64,000 nt of DNA from contig NC_134851.1 of NCBI RefSeq assembly GCF_965363235.1, positions 55,742,833-55,806,832 of the forward strand. The letters run 5' to 3'. Source of the stretch: Mytilus galloprovincialis. Lineage: Eukaryota > Mollusca > Bivalvia > Mytilida > Mytilidae. The notes beneath the pieces are model-generated. The model saw only the letters and a list, made by a program, of their open reading frames with translations, was not told where the DNA came from and searched no databases. Shown piece by piece: positions 1-11,420 of this stretch. Numbering within the stretch: position 1 is the stretch's first letter; each line of letters opens with the position of its first letter. A program made the position numbers and the translations under genes.

Positions 1-540
1 ACTGTCGGTAAAATTGTTTAAGAAAAAAACATGTCAAGCATGCAAATATTATTTAAAAAAAAATAGTTTTAATCACTTAAAAGTCATGTGATGTTACATA
101 TATAGGATGGGTGTGTTCGATGCGTAAATTAATTAACAAAACAAAACCCCGTAATATAACATCAAACTTTGAAGTTGCGTCCAAATGTCAAATATATGTG
201 TTCCACTTTGGAAATGGTCTTAAACGATTGACAATTCATTTCTCAATTTTTGTAATTTTTCCCAGATTTTTTCTATGTCGGTCAAAAAAAATTTGCAGAT
301 TATAAGGAGACCCCCTAAATGAGGTAACAGCTTGACCTATGGTCGTTTTAAAAAACTACTGTTTGCAAGTTGCATTGTGATTATTGTACAATATGAAAAT
401 TAAACAACGTGAATGCAAATATTTATAATGACTTTACGGAAAGCAACTTTTGTGACATCTTGACAACCGTATACAAAGTTCATTACACTTTTCTACCTTC
501 TAAACACAAGAGGTCGAATTCTTTTGCTCTATTTAAACCG
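1..540. other. AT-rich intergenic sequence
   Basis: I see no gene, recognisable repeat or RNA here. Only short chance reading frames occur. Confidence 0.5.
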
Positions 541-549
541 CATATCGGA

Positions 550-765
550 CTGTGAACTGATCCTAGATACCAGGATTAATTATTGTATTTACGCCAGACG
601 TGCGTTTCGTTTACAAAAGATTCATCAGAAGCGCTTTAATCTTAAAACGTTTTAAAAAAAGTCAAATAAAGTACGAAGTTGAAGAGCATTGAGGACTAAC
701 ATTTCTAACAATTTCGCCAAATACAGCTAAGGTATTCTATTACTGAGGTAGAAAAGTGGTTGTAA
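550..765 (+). repeat. Interspersed repeat, family 1 (copy a)
   Basis: This diverged copy carries the hallmark of a mussel repeat that recurs through the window: 'taccaggatta', then 'acgccagacgtgcgtttcgt', then 'aagttgaagagcattgagga' and a 'ccaaatacagctaaggta' segment. The same string of blocks occurs at 5712 and 21812 (minus), and at 12317, 23636 and 63022 (plus). The family name is not known to me. Confidence 0.75.
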
Positions 766-1009
766 ATAGACTCATCAAAGATACCTAGTGAGTGACTGGT
801 GATTTCCTCGGGGAATTACCCTATGTTTTGTTATTTAACTTAGTAGTTTAAAATTACTTTAGTATCATAAAAAACTTACGAAATAAAAAGTTATTTCAAA
901 AATAATAATAAATAAATGAAGGTAATAAGTATATGTAATCATTCGTCGTGTTTAGGAAAAAGAGTTTTCGTCAGCAGTTCACATTGAAGTATCAAAAACT
1001 GTCTTTTAA

Positions 1010-1275
1010 AAGTATATCTAGAATGGACAAGACCTTTAACGAATACGGCAGCATATTTTCAAATAGCATGTTTGTTTGTATGTTTGCGTTTGTTTTTGTT
1101 GAAGTGCAGTGCCTTTGTTGTTTCGTTGTTTTCCTTTTATAGCTGATGTTTCTACCTCGATTTTGCCCCGGAACCCGGATTTGTTTTCTCCTATTCAATC
1201 TTTAACTATTGAGCAGCGTTATACATGTATACTACTGTTGCCTTTATTTATCTGTGTAGAAAATAATGTAATTTA
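1010..1275 (+). repeat. Interspersed repeat, family 2 (copy a)
   Basis: The segment contains 'tgttgtttcgttgttttcct', 'cggatttgttttctcc' and 'actactgttgcctttattta'. These blocks recur in the same order at 11860, 18370 and 43150 (plus) and 24400 (minus). It is non-coding; the short reading frames in it are chance. Confidence 0.7.
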
Positions 1276-1589
1276 CAGGAGTGAATCATATTTCATTTAA
1301 TCCTATCGCATATTTACTTTTCGTACACATTGAGTCGTTATCGAATAGCAGTCACAGTTTTAATATATTTAAATTTTGTAATGTAAGTTATCTAAGAATA
1401 AGTTGATCTGGTATGATTGCTTATGAGACGACTATCAACAAATTATTAAAAAAAATCTTGTTCTACTTTATTTGAACTTTAGTGGATAGTTGTCTCGTTT
1501 GCAATCATGCCAAATCACCTTATTATTATATAGTTCGTTATTTAGTATTTTGCATCAACTTCGAAGACCCCGAAACCATGGTTAAAATC

Positions 1590-1750
1590 ACAAAAACATG
1601 TATAAGAACACGAAAACGTGTCTTAAACCTTAGACTTCCAAATAAATTTCTCCGAACATGTCTCCGACCGCTAAAAGATGTCCAATACCTTCGGCCATGG
1701 AAACATGTCTTAAACCGCGAAAACATGTTTAAGTCCGCAAAAATATGTCG
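1590..1750 (+). repeat. Degenerate tandem repeat, about 20-21 bp period
   Basis: Units of the form 'aaacatgtcttaaaccgcg' recur several times with drift ('aaacatgtataagaacacg', 'aaacgtgtcttaaacctta', 'gaacatgtctccgaccgct', 'gaaacatgtcttaaaccgcg', 'aaaacatgtttaagtccgca'). The spacing is near 20 bp. A 124-residue open frame crosses it (1482-1856), but its composition matches no protein I know and is better explained by the repeat. Confidence 0.6.
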
Positions 1751-1759
1751 CTCGTTGTT

Positions 1760-2376
1760 TGACGCACTGACATATCGTATGAATCACGAACTAGTGATCT
1801 TACCCGTCTACTTTGTTGATTGCAGTTTTTTGAGTTTTTTTTCTAACTCTGATTGAGCAGTTTATATGCAAGGAGCACGACCCTGTTAATGAGATTCGTA
1901 TACTATGAAAATGTACTTGACTCAGAGTAACGTAATAACTGAAATATGAATACGTCATAAGATTAAAATGAGGATGTGTTACTGCTTAGAAACGGAAAGT
2001 TAACTATTAGTAAATCGAGATGATCACGTTTGTCAAATATTCTAGTTTATGTCCATCATCAGTGTTAATTTCGAGAAAATGATATAGATATATGTTATAG
2101 TCGATATTATCCTTAATCGTGAGTTAAGTGAGATGTATGTGATATAATCACTCATTCAAACATTTCCAATATTCAAAAGAATGGAATCGAAAATTTTACA
2201 AGATGCTATTTGTTTGTCATCGATAATGTTCTGCTTCGTATGAGAAAAAACAGGTCGGCCAGTTGTTACATGAATTAGACATCCATTGCCATGCCTGTTG
2301 TCTTCTGATTTATCAATCCACAAAACTTAATATCTGTGTTGTCGATCCCGATCAAACAGTCCAGTATTTGAAGGTA
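1760..2376. other. Intergenic sequence, nothing recognised
   Basis: No gene, RNA or repeat that I can support. Confidence 0.45.
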
Positions 2377-2690
2377 TCATGGTCGGTGTATTAAAAGAGG
2401 GACGAAAGATACCAAAGGGACAGTCAAACGCATAAATCTAAAACAAACTGACAACGCCATGGCTAAAAATAAAAAAGACAAACAGAAAAACAATAGTACA
2501 CACGACACAACATAGAAAACTAAAGAATAAACAACACGAACCCCACCAAAAACTAGGGGTGATCTCAGGTGCTCCGGAAGGGTAAGCAGATCCTGCTCCA
2601 CATGTGGCACCCGTCGTGTGCTTAAGTGATTACAAATCCGGTAAATAGTCTAATTCGGTAGGTCATATTCATGAAAGGGAAGGGGATTGT
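2377..2690 (-). mobile_element. 3' tail of a Penelope-like retroelement
   Basis: Read on the minus strand, this follows directly after the reverse-transcriptase reading frame. It has the blocks 'gtgccacatgtggagcagga', 'cttccggagcacctgagatc', 'gccatggcgttgtcagttt' and 'ctttggtatctttcgtccct'. The same tail follows the plus-strand copy at 56340 and occurs alone or in fragments at 4290, 8262, 20935 and 30996. That marks it as the element's conserved 3' region. Confidence 0.75.
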
Positions 2691-2692
2691 AG

Positions 2693-3929
2693 TTACGACG
2701 TAAGGAACATATCCGATATCATTTGTGAAACGGTTATTCCATAACGGTCAACCAACTCGTGATGGCGTCCGTAAAATTTACGAAGGGATGATTTCAACTT
2801 CACCATTTGGAACTCTTGGTTTAATAGCTTCCTTGTGAGCAGCAAACCTCTATCAAAAAAATCATGATAGGAAATGCAAGCACGGGAATATCGTATCAAT
2901 TGGGAGATATATACCCCGTATGCAGGTGCTGCTGGAATGTTGCTACTTAGAAATGGAAAGTTCACAATTGGAAAGCTGAAATCATCTCTTTTGTCGTAAA
3001 GTTTTGTTTTCAACCGACCCTCATTGTCAATTTCTAGATGTAAGTCAAGATATGAAGCCGACTTAACTGTATCTGTAGTATCCTTTATCTCTAGTTCGAT
3101 TGGATAGATGCGTTCCACATAGTCACCAAATTTTGAATTGTTTAGTGAAAGAACATCATCTATATAGCGGAAAGTAGAGTTAAAGGATATTGCTAACTTC
3201 TTATCTTTCTTCCTAAGAAGTTCCTGCATGAAGTCAGCCTCATAATAATAAAGAAACAAGTCGGCGAGTAGAGTTTGTTCCCATTGGAATGCCGACAGTC
3301 TGTTGAAAAACACGTCCTCCGAACGTAACAAATATGTTGTCAATCAAGAAATCAAGCATCTTGATAATATCAGTTTCAGAGAATTTTTTGTTTGAATCAG
3401 AGTGATTCTTTACAAAGTAAGATTTATCCCTCCCTAAGACAAGATACTTGTATCTACGTTGGCCATTCTTTTTTATGAAGCAAAGTAATATCAACTCTTT
3501 CAATTTGTCTTTTAGTTTGGAATGTGGAATACTTGTGTACAGGGTAGAAAAGTCAAATGTTTTAATACTGTTACAAGATGAAAGAGAGTTAGATTGTATG
3601 TACTCTAAAAGATCTTTTGAATTTTTAAGTATCCACATCTGATTCACGCCACCTCTAGAATAGGCAGTTTCACAATAACTATGAAGCCCGTCTTTGATTG
3701 CTGATAAAATAGATGTTAATAATTTAGAAAGAGGTTTCGTGGAGCACTTGGAAGACCCAGCAATATACCGTTGTTTGTAAGGACACTTATGTAGTTTAGG
3801 TATCCAATACAGTGATGGAAGATCCAGTTCTTCATCTTTGGTTGAAATTCCAAAGGAACATAGAACAGACCTATGATTATCCAGGATTTCCTCTTTGGTA
3901 AGTGTCGTGAGGGTATATGTCGAAATCAA
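2693..3929 (-). pseudogene. Penelope-like element reverse transcriptase (frameshifted)
   Basis: Two minus-strand frames form one reverse transcriptase. The upstream frame (3929-3240) carries 'LPSLYWIPKLHK', a polymerase motif A 'KTFDFSTLYTSIP' and a motif B 'QTVGIPMGTN'. The downstream frame (3343-2693) carries 'LLADLFLYYYE', motif C 'FRYIDDVLSLNN' and a C-terminal 'YGRHHELVDRYG' segment. The two frames meet inside motif B at about 3265-3285, where several bases appear to be lost, so the gene is broken. The start and any GIY-YIG endonuclease domain are missing. Assignment to the Penelope-like class rests on the LPKxHK-type block and thumb layout known for that class; another retroelement group with this RT is possible. 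The conserved tail follows at once on the same strand. Confidence 0.7.
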
Positions 3930-4025
3930 TGCGATTCATTAAAAAAGTAAGGTTTTCACTACCTAAAACAAGGAATTTGCATCTATGTTTCTCAAAATAT
4001 TCAATCACAGTCTTTTTGCATTAAC
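3930..4025 (-). mobile_element. Second, more diverged Penelope-like RT scrap
   Basis: On the minus strand this reads 'CKFLVLGSENLTFL', clearly related to 'YKYLVLGRDKSYFV' inside the main reverse transcriptase just downstream. It is therefore a piece of a second, older copy abutting the first at about 3925. No intact frame is present. Confidence 0.5.
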
Positions 4026-4289
4026 ATCATGACTTTTGATTTTCCTACGATTTACTTTGCTTATCCCTATTCTCAATTGAAAAATCGACTTCAATGTCTC
4101 ATTAAGCCAAGTTTGTTTTCCAAATACCCTTGTGTTCGTTGCACACCGTTTAATTTCAATTCGCGTCTGAATATATAACTGCAAAGTGTGATCCATTCAG
4201 ATAATGTGTTCAATATTGATTCCTCTAGTCTGTGCTTCGCCTATTTTCTAGCATTTTCATCAACTGCGGTTAGCTACCAGAAGTTTAAA

Positions 4290-4660
4290 GGGGATATTAG
4301 AACCAATAGGTATAACAAAAACGTACTAGCAATATTATGACAAAATAAATGACGCCAAGAAAAACAACAGTACACTAAATACAAAACTTGAAACTGATTA
4401 GCACGAACTCCACAAAACAACTGTGGGGGAGATCTCAGGTCAGCAGAAAGGATAAATCTGACCTTCTCCACATGCAGAACCCGCTGTGTTGAAAACCATC
4501 TATAATTCTTTCCGGTAAATTACATTCGATGGTAAGAAGACGGGATTGTGTTTCCGACAATTGGAACATGTCCGTCGTAAACAAGGGGCGAAAGATACCA
4601 TAGCAAAATTCAAACTCATAGATCGAAAATAAATGAAATGACAAAGCTATGGCGATTCCT
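4290..4660 (-). mobile_element. Degenerate Penelope-like tail, about 1.2 copies
   Basis: Blocks of the element tail are seen on the minus strand, including a diverged 'tgtggagaaggtcagattta' and an 'acctgagatctcccccaca' version. At 4580-4660 the distal block ('ggggcgaaagatacc') appears again. The copy is old and carries no coding sequence. Confidence 0.5.
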
Positions 4661-4669
4661 CCTTAAGTA

Positions 4670-5700
4670 AAAGGTTTGTCGTATCAAATAGCAATGGCTT
4701 GGTGCATATATTTATAAACAAATGCAGTTTGAAGTAATCACGTTTGATTTTGCTCAAAGTTTTCGGTTGCCAATGTTGCCAAGACTGATGCCTTATAGTC
4801 AAATTGTTTATGACAAAAACGTATTGTCATCGTTAGCTGTCACGTGTTTGAATAGCCTTGTTCATGTTGTAGTAATCAATGGCCATTACTATTACCACCA
4901 ATTTCTAATAAACCGTATTAACTTATTTCATAATAGTGAAATTACAGGATTTTTTTGTGATTTGATTTCACATGCGCATAACAGCAATATTTGTCAATTT
5001 TAAAATTATACTCTAGTTTGGTTTCCTATGTAAAAAAAATATTTCAAGGTTGTGAAATATCAGTAAGAAATATTTTTAAAAACTAAAACGGTCGAACGAC
5101 TATAAACATTAAATTCATGTCGAGACAGGTCATTGGGAAGTTGTTTTTTCTGTTCTGTTGTACGTTGAAATAAAACTCCATCTATGATACTAAATTATTT
5201 GTGCACAACACATAAAAAAATACAAAAGAGGAAAGAAACAGCGCATTAATTACTGTGTTTTATTCCTGAGTCACATTGCGGCCTTCGCCACGGAGTGAAA
5301 AAGAACGAATTTGGTACGCATAAAATATGTACTGTCATAAATTTGACCGAGTACCACACTGAAGCGTGAAAAAGTAATACAAAGTTAACATAAACAGTAT
5401 TGTGCAACTCGTAATATATATATTAGATAACTTCGCAGGAAATATCGTATGTATAGAGCAAATATATAACACCACAAACTCAGTCTTAGTAAAAATAATA
5501 ACATACCGCAAAGGAGTAGATAAATACTCTAAAACAATATAGTTCTTACACGTATATGTAAATATCAAACGATATCGAATATGATTTGATAATTCATTCA
5601 TCAAATGAAAGGCGAAGGACTGCTGATTGTTGTAGAACATCTTACTATGATCAGTTTGTTTACAAAACTATGTCGATGCCACTGCTGGTGGCGTTTTTTT
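4670..5700. other. Intergenic sequence, nothing recognised
   Basis: AT-rich sequence with short open frames at 4722-5003 (plus) and 5335-5640 (minus). Neither has a motif, a start context or a composition that supports a gene. Confidence 0.45.
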
Positions 5701-5711
5701 TTCTACTAGGA

Positions 5712-5925
5712 TATAACCAGAACCTCAGGTTACCTTAGCTGTATTTGCCAAAACTTTTATGAATATTTGGTTCTCAATTCTCCTTAACTTCATTTGGCCT
5801 GTTTTTACTTTTTCAGATAAGAGCGACCCTAATAAGTCTTTTGTAGACAAAACGCGCGTTTTTGAGAAAATACAAAATTTCAATTCTGGAATATATGATG
5901 AGTTTTTTTGACGGACACTTTTAAA
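5712..5925 (-). repeat. Interspersed repeat, family 1 (copy b)
   Basis: The minus-strand copy of the family at 550 and 63022 shows 'ggttaccttagctgtatttg', 'agtcttttgtagacaaaacg' and 'cgcgcgttt' on the plus strand. Confidence 0.75.
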
Positions 5926-5929
5926 CAAT

Positions 5930-6305
5930 ATAAAAATGCATCAAAGCATTCTAAAATATGGGATCTATACTGTCTGTTTCTCAAATATGATGTACCTGGT
6001 TAAGAGAATCCAAAATTCTGTAACCAGTACGGTTGGATGTAGAGTTCAAGGTACATTGACTCCGCCCCAATAAATAATGAAAAGTAAATTTTAACGAAGG
6101 AATTAAGCAATGGGGTCAAGAAAGGATGGTGTGAGTTTTATTGAAATTACAAAAACTTGCCTGCAGTTGCGAAAGTGAGATAACATACACGCATGAAGGC
6201 TCCACACAACAAGAAAGCCAAATCCGATAGTACCTATGAATCTCCAAATTTAGTATGTACACAGTAAACAAAATAAACTCTTTTTAATCTGCGAGGATTA
6301 AAGTA
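5930..6305. other. Intergenic sequence, nothing recognised
   Basis: No supportable feature. Confidence 0.4.
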
Positions 6306-7094
6306 AGCGTATCACATAATAATACACTAGTCCAGTAGTTCATAAAAAGAAGCAAAAATATTTTTTACGTTAATCAGTTGTAAAACAAGGTTAAATCCAC
6401 CATTGTCTACATACGGAAATGTATATAACAAGTCAGGAATATGATGGTTGTTTTCTATCTGTTTGATGTGTTCGGAAATTTGAAATTTGCCATTTGATAA
6501 ATGGCTTTCCAATTTGAGTTTTCATTAGAGCTCGGTATTTTATTGTTTTTTTTTATATGTCTGTCAGCCTCTTTATCATTACTCACGACCAATCAAGGAT
6601 CTCAACTGTATTATTTAATTCGACAAATGCTAACCATATCACATAGCCGTATCTAAATAATATTATAAAAAAAAATATTTAAAGAAATATTTACAATTAT
6701 TTCCAATATTAAGTTTTGTAAAAGACGTTATTAATATTGAGTTTTTCGGACAACATCTCAGCAATTTCAAGATGACCATAACTTTTGGAGTTTACTAGAG
6801 GAGATTCGTTGTACTTGTTACTGATCAATAGGTCGCAATTGTGATTCAATAATAATTTTGCAATGGCAATGTCTCCTCTGCAAGATGCGATATAAAGTGG
6901 GGTGTCATTTTCATTGCTACTTATTTTTACATCACAGTTATATATTCTAATAATAAATTTGCAATTTCAACGCGACCGATTGTTGCCGCAATGATAAGTG
7001 GTGTTTGGTGTTCGTTGTTATACACATTTAGATCTCCTTTGTGAATTAACAATAATTTAACAATCTCCGTATGTCCCAAACGTGTCACTATATG
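6306..7094 (-). pseudogene. Truncated ankyrin-repeat pseudogene, partial duplicate of gene B
   Basis: The stretch 6716-7094 matches, for long near-identical runs, the 3' end of gene B's last exon (about 32567-32955). It covers the last four ankyrin repeats. The 3' flank is duplicated too: 6306-6715 resembles 32245-32566 at lower similarity. The copy is dead. An extra 'at' in 'cagttatatattctaa' at about 6938-6950, compared with 'cagttatattctaa' in gene B, shifts the frame. Similarity stops abruptly at 7094 inside a repeat codon stretch, and no HEPN or P-loop exon is seen upstream. Part of the flank is itself made of an interspersed repeat, so the exact 3' limit of the duplication is uncertain. 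Confidence 0.85.
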
Positions 7095-7775
7095 TACGTG
7101 GCTCTGTACTTATACATCCATTCATTGTGTTATTATATTATTGTTAATTTGTGTATTCTTGACTTTAATGTTTGAGGTCTATCTAATGTGTCGGGAGTTT
7201 CTATTTTTAGAACTCAGATTCTCCCATTCTATTAACATCATTCAGGCTCTCTCGCGACTTTACGTTAGATATTGGATAACTCCAAAAGGCTTAAAATGCG
7301 GAAAACTTTGAAATTGATAATGGACCTAAATGAAAATGTGTATTTGGCTAATAATTCTATTTGTTCATGGTATGTATATTTCTAATAAAATTTTGATATC
7401 GTTTTGTTTAGGGAAAACAAAACAAAAACAAATGTCAATCCTTATTTGAAGGGGGAAAATATTCTGAGACAAGTGGCATGTGCCGGATGTCTATGAACAA
7501 ATAGTAGTAGTCAGTCGAGAACCAGCTTAGTTGACAATGTGTACTTCATTTTTATGCAACTTAAATACTGTAATGAAAAACCTATATCAATGATCTGTTC
7601 TACATTAATTTATCGTCCAGGGGATAATATGTAGCTCATTGTATGCACTATATTTATTTCAGTGAAAATTAATATCAATATTATGTGTAACATTAATATA
7701 CATGTTCAATGAACATGTCGGTATGATGAAATACTGAAACATCATTATAAATTAAGAATAAATTATTTTGAGTAG
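7095..7775. other. Intergenic sequence, nothing recognised
   Basis: I looked here for the missing first half of a CUB domain or for further ankyrin exons and found neither. Confidence 0.4.
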
Positions 7776-7939
7776 GTATATGATGGTGAGGTTACAACAG
7801 ATGCACAACTAGCTTACTTGACAGGTGGACTTACTGAAGGAAAAGAATTTGATTCCACTTCCAATAAGATGATCATTCACTTCCGTACCGATGATTCTGT
7901 ACGCGAAACTGGGTTCATTGTCAGTTATAAAACATTTCA
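7776..7939 (+). CDS. Possible exon: C-terminal half of a CUB domain
   Basis: The plus strand holds an acceptor-like 'ttgagtag' followed by an open frame of 54 codons. It begins 'VYDGEVTTDAQLAYLTGG' and ends '...MIIHFRTDDSVRETGF' and 'IVSYKTF'. The pattern of an F-x-S-x-x-x-x-hydrophobic-F-x-T-D-x-S segment followed by G-F-x-x-x-Y is the typical second half of a CUB domain, an extracellular beta-sandwich of secreted and membrane proteins. It ends at a good donor, 'ca|gtaagtg'; without splicing, a stop follows at 7941. The first half of the domain and any neighbouring exons were not found, so this may be one exon of a gene with long introns or an orphan exon copy. A minus-strand open frame over the same bases (7809-8177) is its shadow. 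Confidence 0.5.
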
Positions 7940-7943
7940 GTAA

Positions 7944-8260
7944 GTGACAGATTATACTATCAAATGAATGATATAAAAGTTCGAATACAATAGTTATATG
8001 AAACTCAAAAGGAGATTGAGCAAAACGAACCAGAAAAAGAAATAGGAATGCTAGGGAATCCATTTCCTTAAAAAGGACGATTCGTCCTGATTGTGCCAAC
8101 AAATCGAATATCGTATAAAATTGAGTGGTAAAATCTCTATGAAAAGGTATCCAACAAGAACTACACGGCCCTTCCACATAATTATGTTTATTTTTCTTTT
8201 TTACTCACCACATGCATAAATGTTAAATGATAATCATCTTGTTATTAAAATAAAAAAAGA
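7944..8260. other. Sequence downstream of the CUB-like exon
   Basis: No further exon with CUB or related motifs and no recognisable repeat was seen. Confidence 0.35.
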
Positions 8261-8261
8261 G

Positions 8262-8490
8262 GCGAAAGATTCCAGAGAAACTTTGTAAATCATTAGTCTG
8301 AAATAAACTAATAACGCCATGGCAAAAAAAAAATTAAAAAAAAATTAGACAAACCATAGTACATTAAACACATAATAGAAAACTAAAAATAAGCAACTCG
8401 TACCCCGCCAAACCGCGGAGTAATCTTAGGTGCTCCCGAGAGGTAAGCAGATCCTGATCCAAATTAGGCACCCGTCGTGTTGCTTTGTTT
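8262..8490 (-). mobile_element. Tail-only copy of the Penelope-like element
   Basis: Plus-strand blocks 'gaggcgaaagattccag', 'aataacgccatggcaaaa', 'gtgctcccgagaggtaagca' and 'aggcacccgtcgtgttgctt' match the tail at 2377-2690 in order. No reverse-transcriptase sequence is attached. Confidence 0.65.
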
Positions 8491-8944
8491 GAAGATTAAC
8501 CATCATAAATATTGGATTCTTATATATATATAAGATAACTCATTATGTAGAAATTGTATAAAATTATCAAAATCATCATATATTTGGGGCTACACAATCT
8601 GATTTACTTACTAAGTATTTTCATCATTTTATTATTTATTGATTTTTTCAATTTATTAAACGCCTTGAAAATATTTGTTCATGTTAATGCTATTTTTAAA
8701 TATCAGAAATAAATGTTATCAATTATTTTTATTGATGAAGAATATTCATTTTAATTTCAATTCTTGTCTCTTTGTAGATGATTTTCTTTCACAACATGCA
8801 CAAGGTGAAAATAATACCAGAAAAAAGTTAATAAAATACGTAGCATGCAGCATAATTTACTTATTCAATATCAATAGTTTGAACTTTGGTTTTGAACATT
8901 CATCAATAAGTACCTTAGTAATTCAAAAAATATCATACATTTGC

Positions 8945-9075
8945 AAACAGTAAATTTATAAAAATTACCATATAATTGATATTCATGTCAACACTGAAGT
9001 GCTGACTACTGGGCTTGGTTTACTATCGGGGACGATAGTCTAATTATAATTCGGTAGGTCACATTCGTGTGAATA
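8945..9075 (+). repeat. Fragment of family 1 joined to a tail-like piece
   Basis: The segment 'gatattcatgtcaacactga' through 'ctgactactgggctt' matches the distal part of the long family 1 copy at about 63430-63505. A 'taattcggtaggtcacattc' block follows, shared with the Penelope-like tail at about 2655. Confidence 0.55.
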
Positions 9076-11225
9076 GTTATTAGATACCATTTACTCCAAA
9101 CATTTTTCCCGGGGTAGTTAGACACAGTGTTATAACTCTCGATTAACAATATGCGATCTATCCCTGTCAATAAAGGCTACTTACTTTAACATATTGATAT
9201 GATATATCTGTTCTCATTCTCATTTATTCACTACTTGTAATAAATGTTGTCTTTCTATGCCTGGACTTATATTTAGTTTAAAAATTAAATAATCGATTAT
9301 ATATCAAATGATATATTGATGTAAATATAGAATGTTCATTGCGCCTTAAATAAAGACCGTTTTGTCTTTAATAACAAAGGTATTGCAGTTGTTAACGGGT
9401 TTTGTTCTTTTGTTGTCATATTAGTACAATATCCCTTATTTTTTCTTTATAACAGAGACAAACAATTTCGTTTACGTTTTTTTCTTTCCGTGATATTGAT
9501 AATTTGTATCATTGACCATCATAACACATTTTCTTTATTTATATTTAATTGTGTTTTCGTTTCAACATATGTTATGCTCCATAAATCGGTCTGTATTCCT
9601 ATTTTTTGTAATTGCTCTGGCCAAAAGATGGTATTGTAATTTTCTTTTTTAAGACGTCCGGCGAAACGACAAAACTTAAGCATAACCTAAAACGAAAATT
9701 GTTCGGACTACTATTTGATTCGGAACCATGTTTCAAATTGGATTATCTCCCTTCTCCAAGATATCTTGAAAATAATTCTAATGTATTTATTTTCAATTGT
9801 TGATTAAGATTCTCCATAAGTGTATGTTATATATAGTTTTGATACGGTAGTAAAATATAATTTCTTAAGGTGTAGCTGGCCTTTTATAAACATTGGTATT
9901 TCAAGGTCAAAATTTATAAAGTTAAATCATTAACAGAATTTAATACCATATTCATTAATGATATTTATAAAAAGAAATAGTTGTTTACATATACATATGT
10001 TAAAGATAACAGTATAAAGACGATGGAGAGTCTAGCATTTCTCTGGTTGTTTAGCCTTATTCCTAAACCGTGTTTATGTCCGGTCAATACACAACTATTG
10101 TATATATACTTGTTTACATTATCAAAGGAAGGAATCATAATAGCTAAGCTTTAATATTTATGTGAAGGATTTTGTTTAAACTTGGAATTAAAAATTTAAT
10201 TACAAATAATGTTCGTCCTTGATAGGCAGAAAAACAACAAACACTAACTAAGGTAAAGAAAATAACAAAAAATATGGAGTTGCAACTTAAGTTTCTGTAT
10301 TATTTCAAAATTTATAAATAGACCAAATTACAATGTAAAAAAGTTTGTTACAAATATTTGCCGAACCGAAGTACTAACTATTGAACTGATGATACTTTCG
10401 GTGACTGATTTTAAACCTACAAAGGAACCGACTCTGCGATCTAGAAAGAGGAAACAACACGTTATAAATTGAATGCGTCCGATGCATTTTTTTGGATATA
10501 CCTCCATCAGGAACGTTCAGGGTCGAATATTTGAAAGGCAGGAATGTAATAGAATCGAAACAATTATAAAGGTGTATGACTAAAAAGTATCAACCAAATT
10601 GTCCAAAGCCATCAAGAATGTATGAGACTGAAACAATTAAATTATATTACCAAAAAGGACCAACAAAAATAGCCAAAACCATCTAAGTTCGAATTTGCTT
10701 GAAAGGTCAGATTTAAATATATATTCATAGCTAGAAATTGTATTTGCCATTTCTAATCTGGTCATACATTTTAAGGAAAGTTTTAATCCTGAAGATACTC
10801 TGCTACATTATGCATTTGCAGACAAACGTGGTCAAAACATTTCGACATATTTGAGACCTCCCAGACAAGTGATAAGTGACCTTTCGCCGCATTTTATAAA
10901 TCAACGTTATTTTAACATTTTTCATAATTTCTAATTTCGAGTATATAATCTCATTTCATTAGACGGACAAAAAACATGTCCACAGTGTAAGAGAAATCTT
11001 CAGAAATACTGCCAATCTGTTTAATCGTATAGCGTTATTAACCTTATAAAGTAATAAAAATGTCAACCAAAATGTTGCTAGGTCATGGGTGCCATGGCAA
11101 CCAAGTGAATGAGATTTCCCGCAAATTTGTTCTTGTAAGTTTATCGATAGCTACCAACAGAAAAGCTGAGACTATGCGTGCCGCAACTTGGTTGGTGGTT
11201 ACAGAGAATTGCTATTAATTATGCC
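9076..11225. other. Long AT-rich stretch, nothing recognised
   Basis: About 2.1 kb without a supportable gene. Two diverged related segments ('aaagtatcaaccaaattgtc' near 10585 and 'aaaaaggaccaacaaaaata' near 10651) hint at a decayed short duplication. Open frames here are short and lack motifs. Confidence 0.4.
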
Positions 11226-11420
11226 GTCAGTTTGCTCCTTTGAATGGTTTTACATTTGTCATTTCTTTTATAGCTGACTCTGGTGCGGTATTGTCTTTGC
11301 TCATTATTAAAGGCCGTACAGTAACCTATGGTTGATAATATTTGTGTCATTTATTCTATTATTTTCTCATTGGTAATCATACCACATGTTCTTTTTGATA
11401 TACAGAGAAACAAATGACCT
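11226..11420 (+). repeat. Interspersed repeat, family 3 (copy a)
   Basis: The segment contains 'ttttatagctgactctggtg', 'gtctttgctcattattaaag', 'ccgtacagtaacctatggtt' and 'cattggtaatcataccacat'. Related segments occur at 12925, 28685, 38310 and 63556. It is a common non-coding mussel repeat whose end reads 'agttgtctcattggcactca' in other copies. Confidence 0.65.

Noticed and set aside
7809..8177. A 122-residue minus-strand protein
   Set aside because: It overlaps the CUB-like exon on the other strand and has no motif; the plus-strand reading explains the openness.
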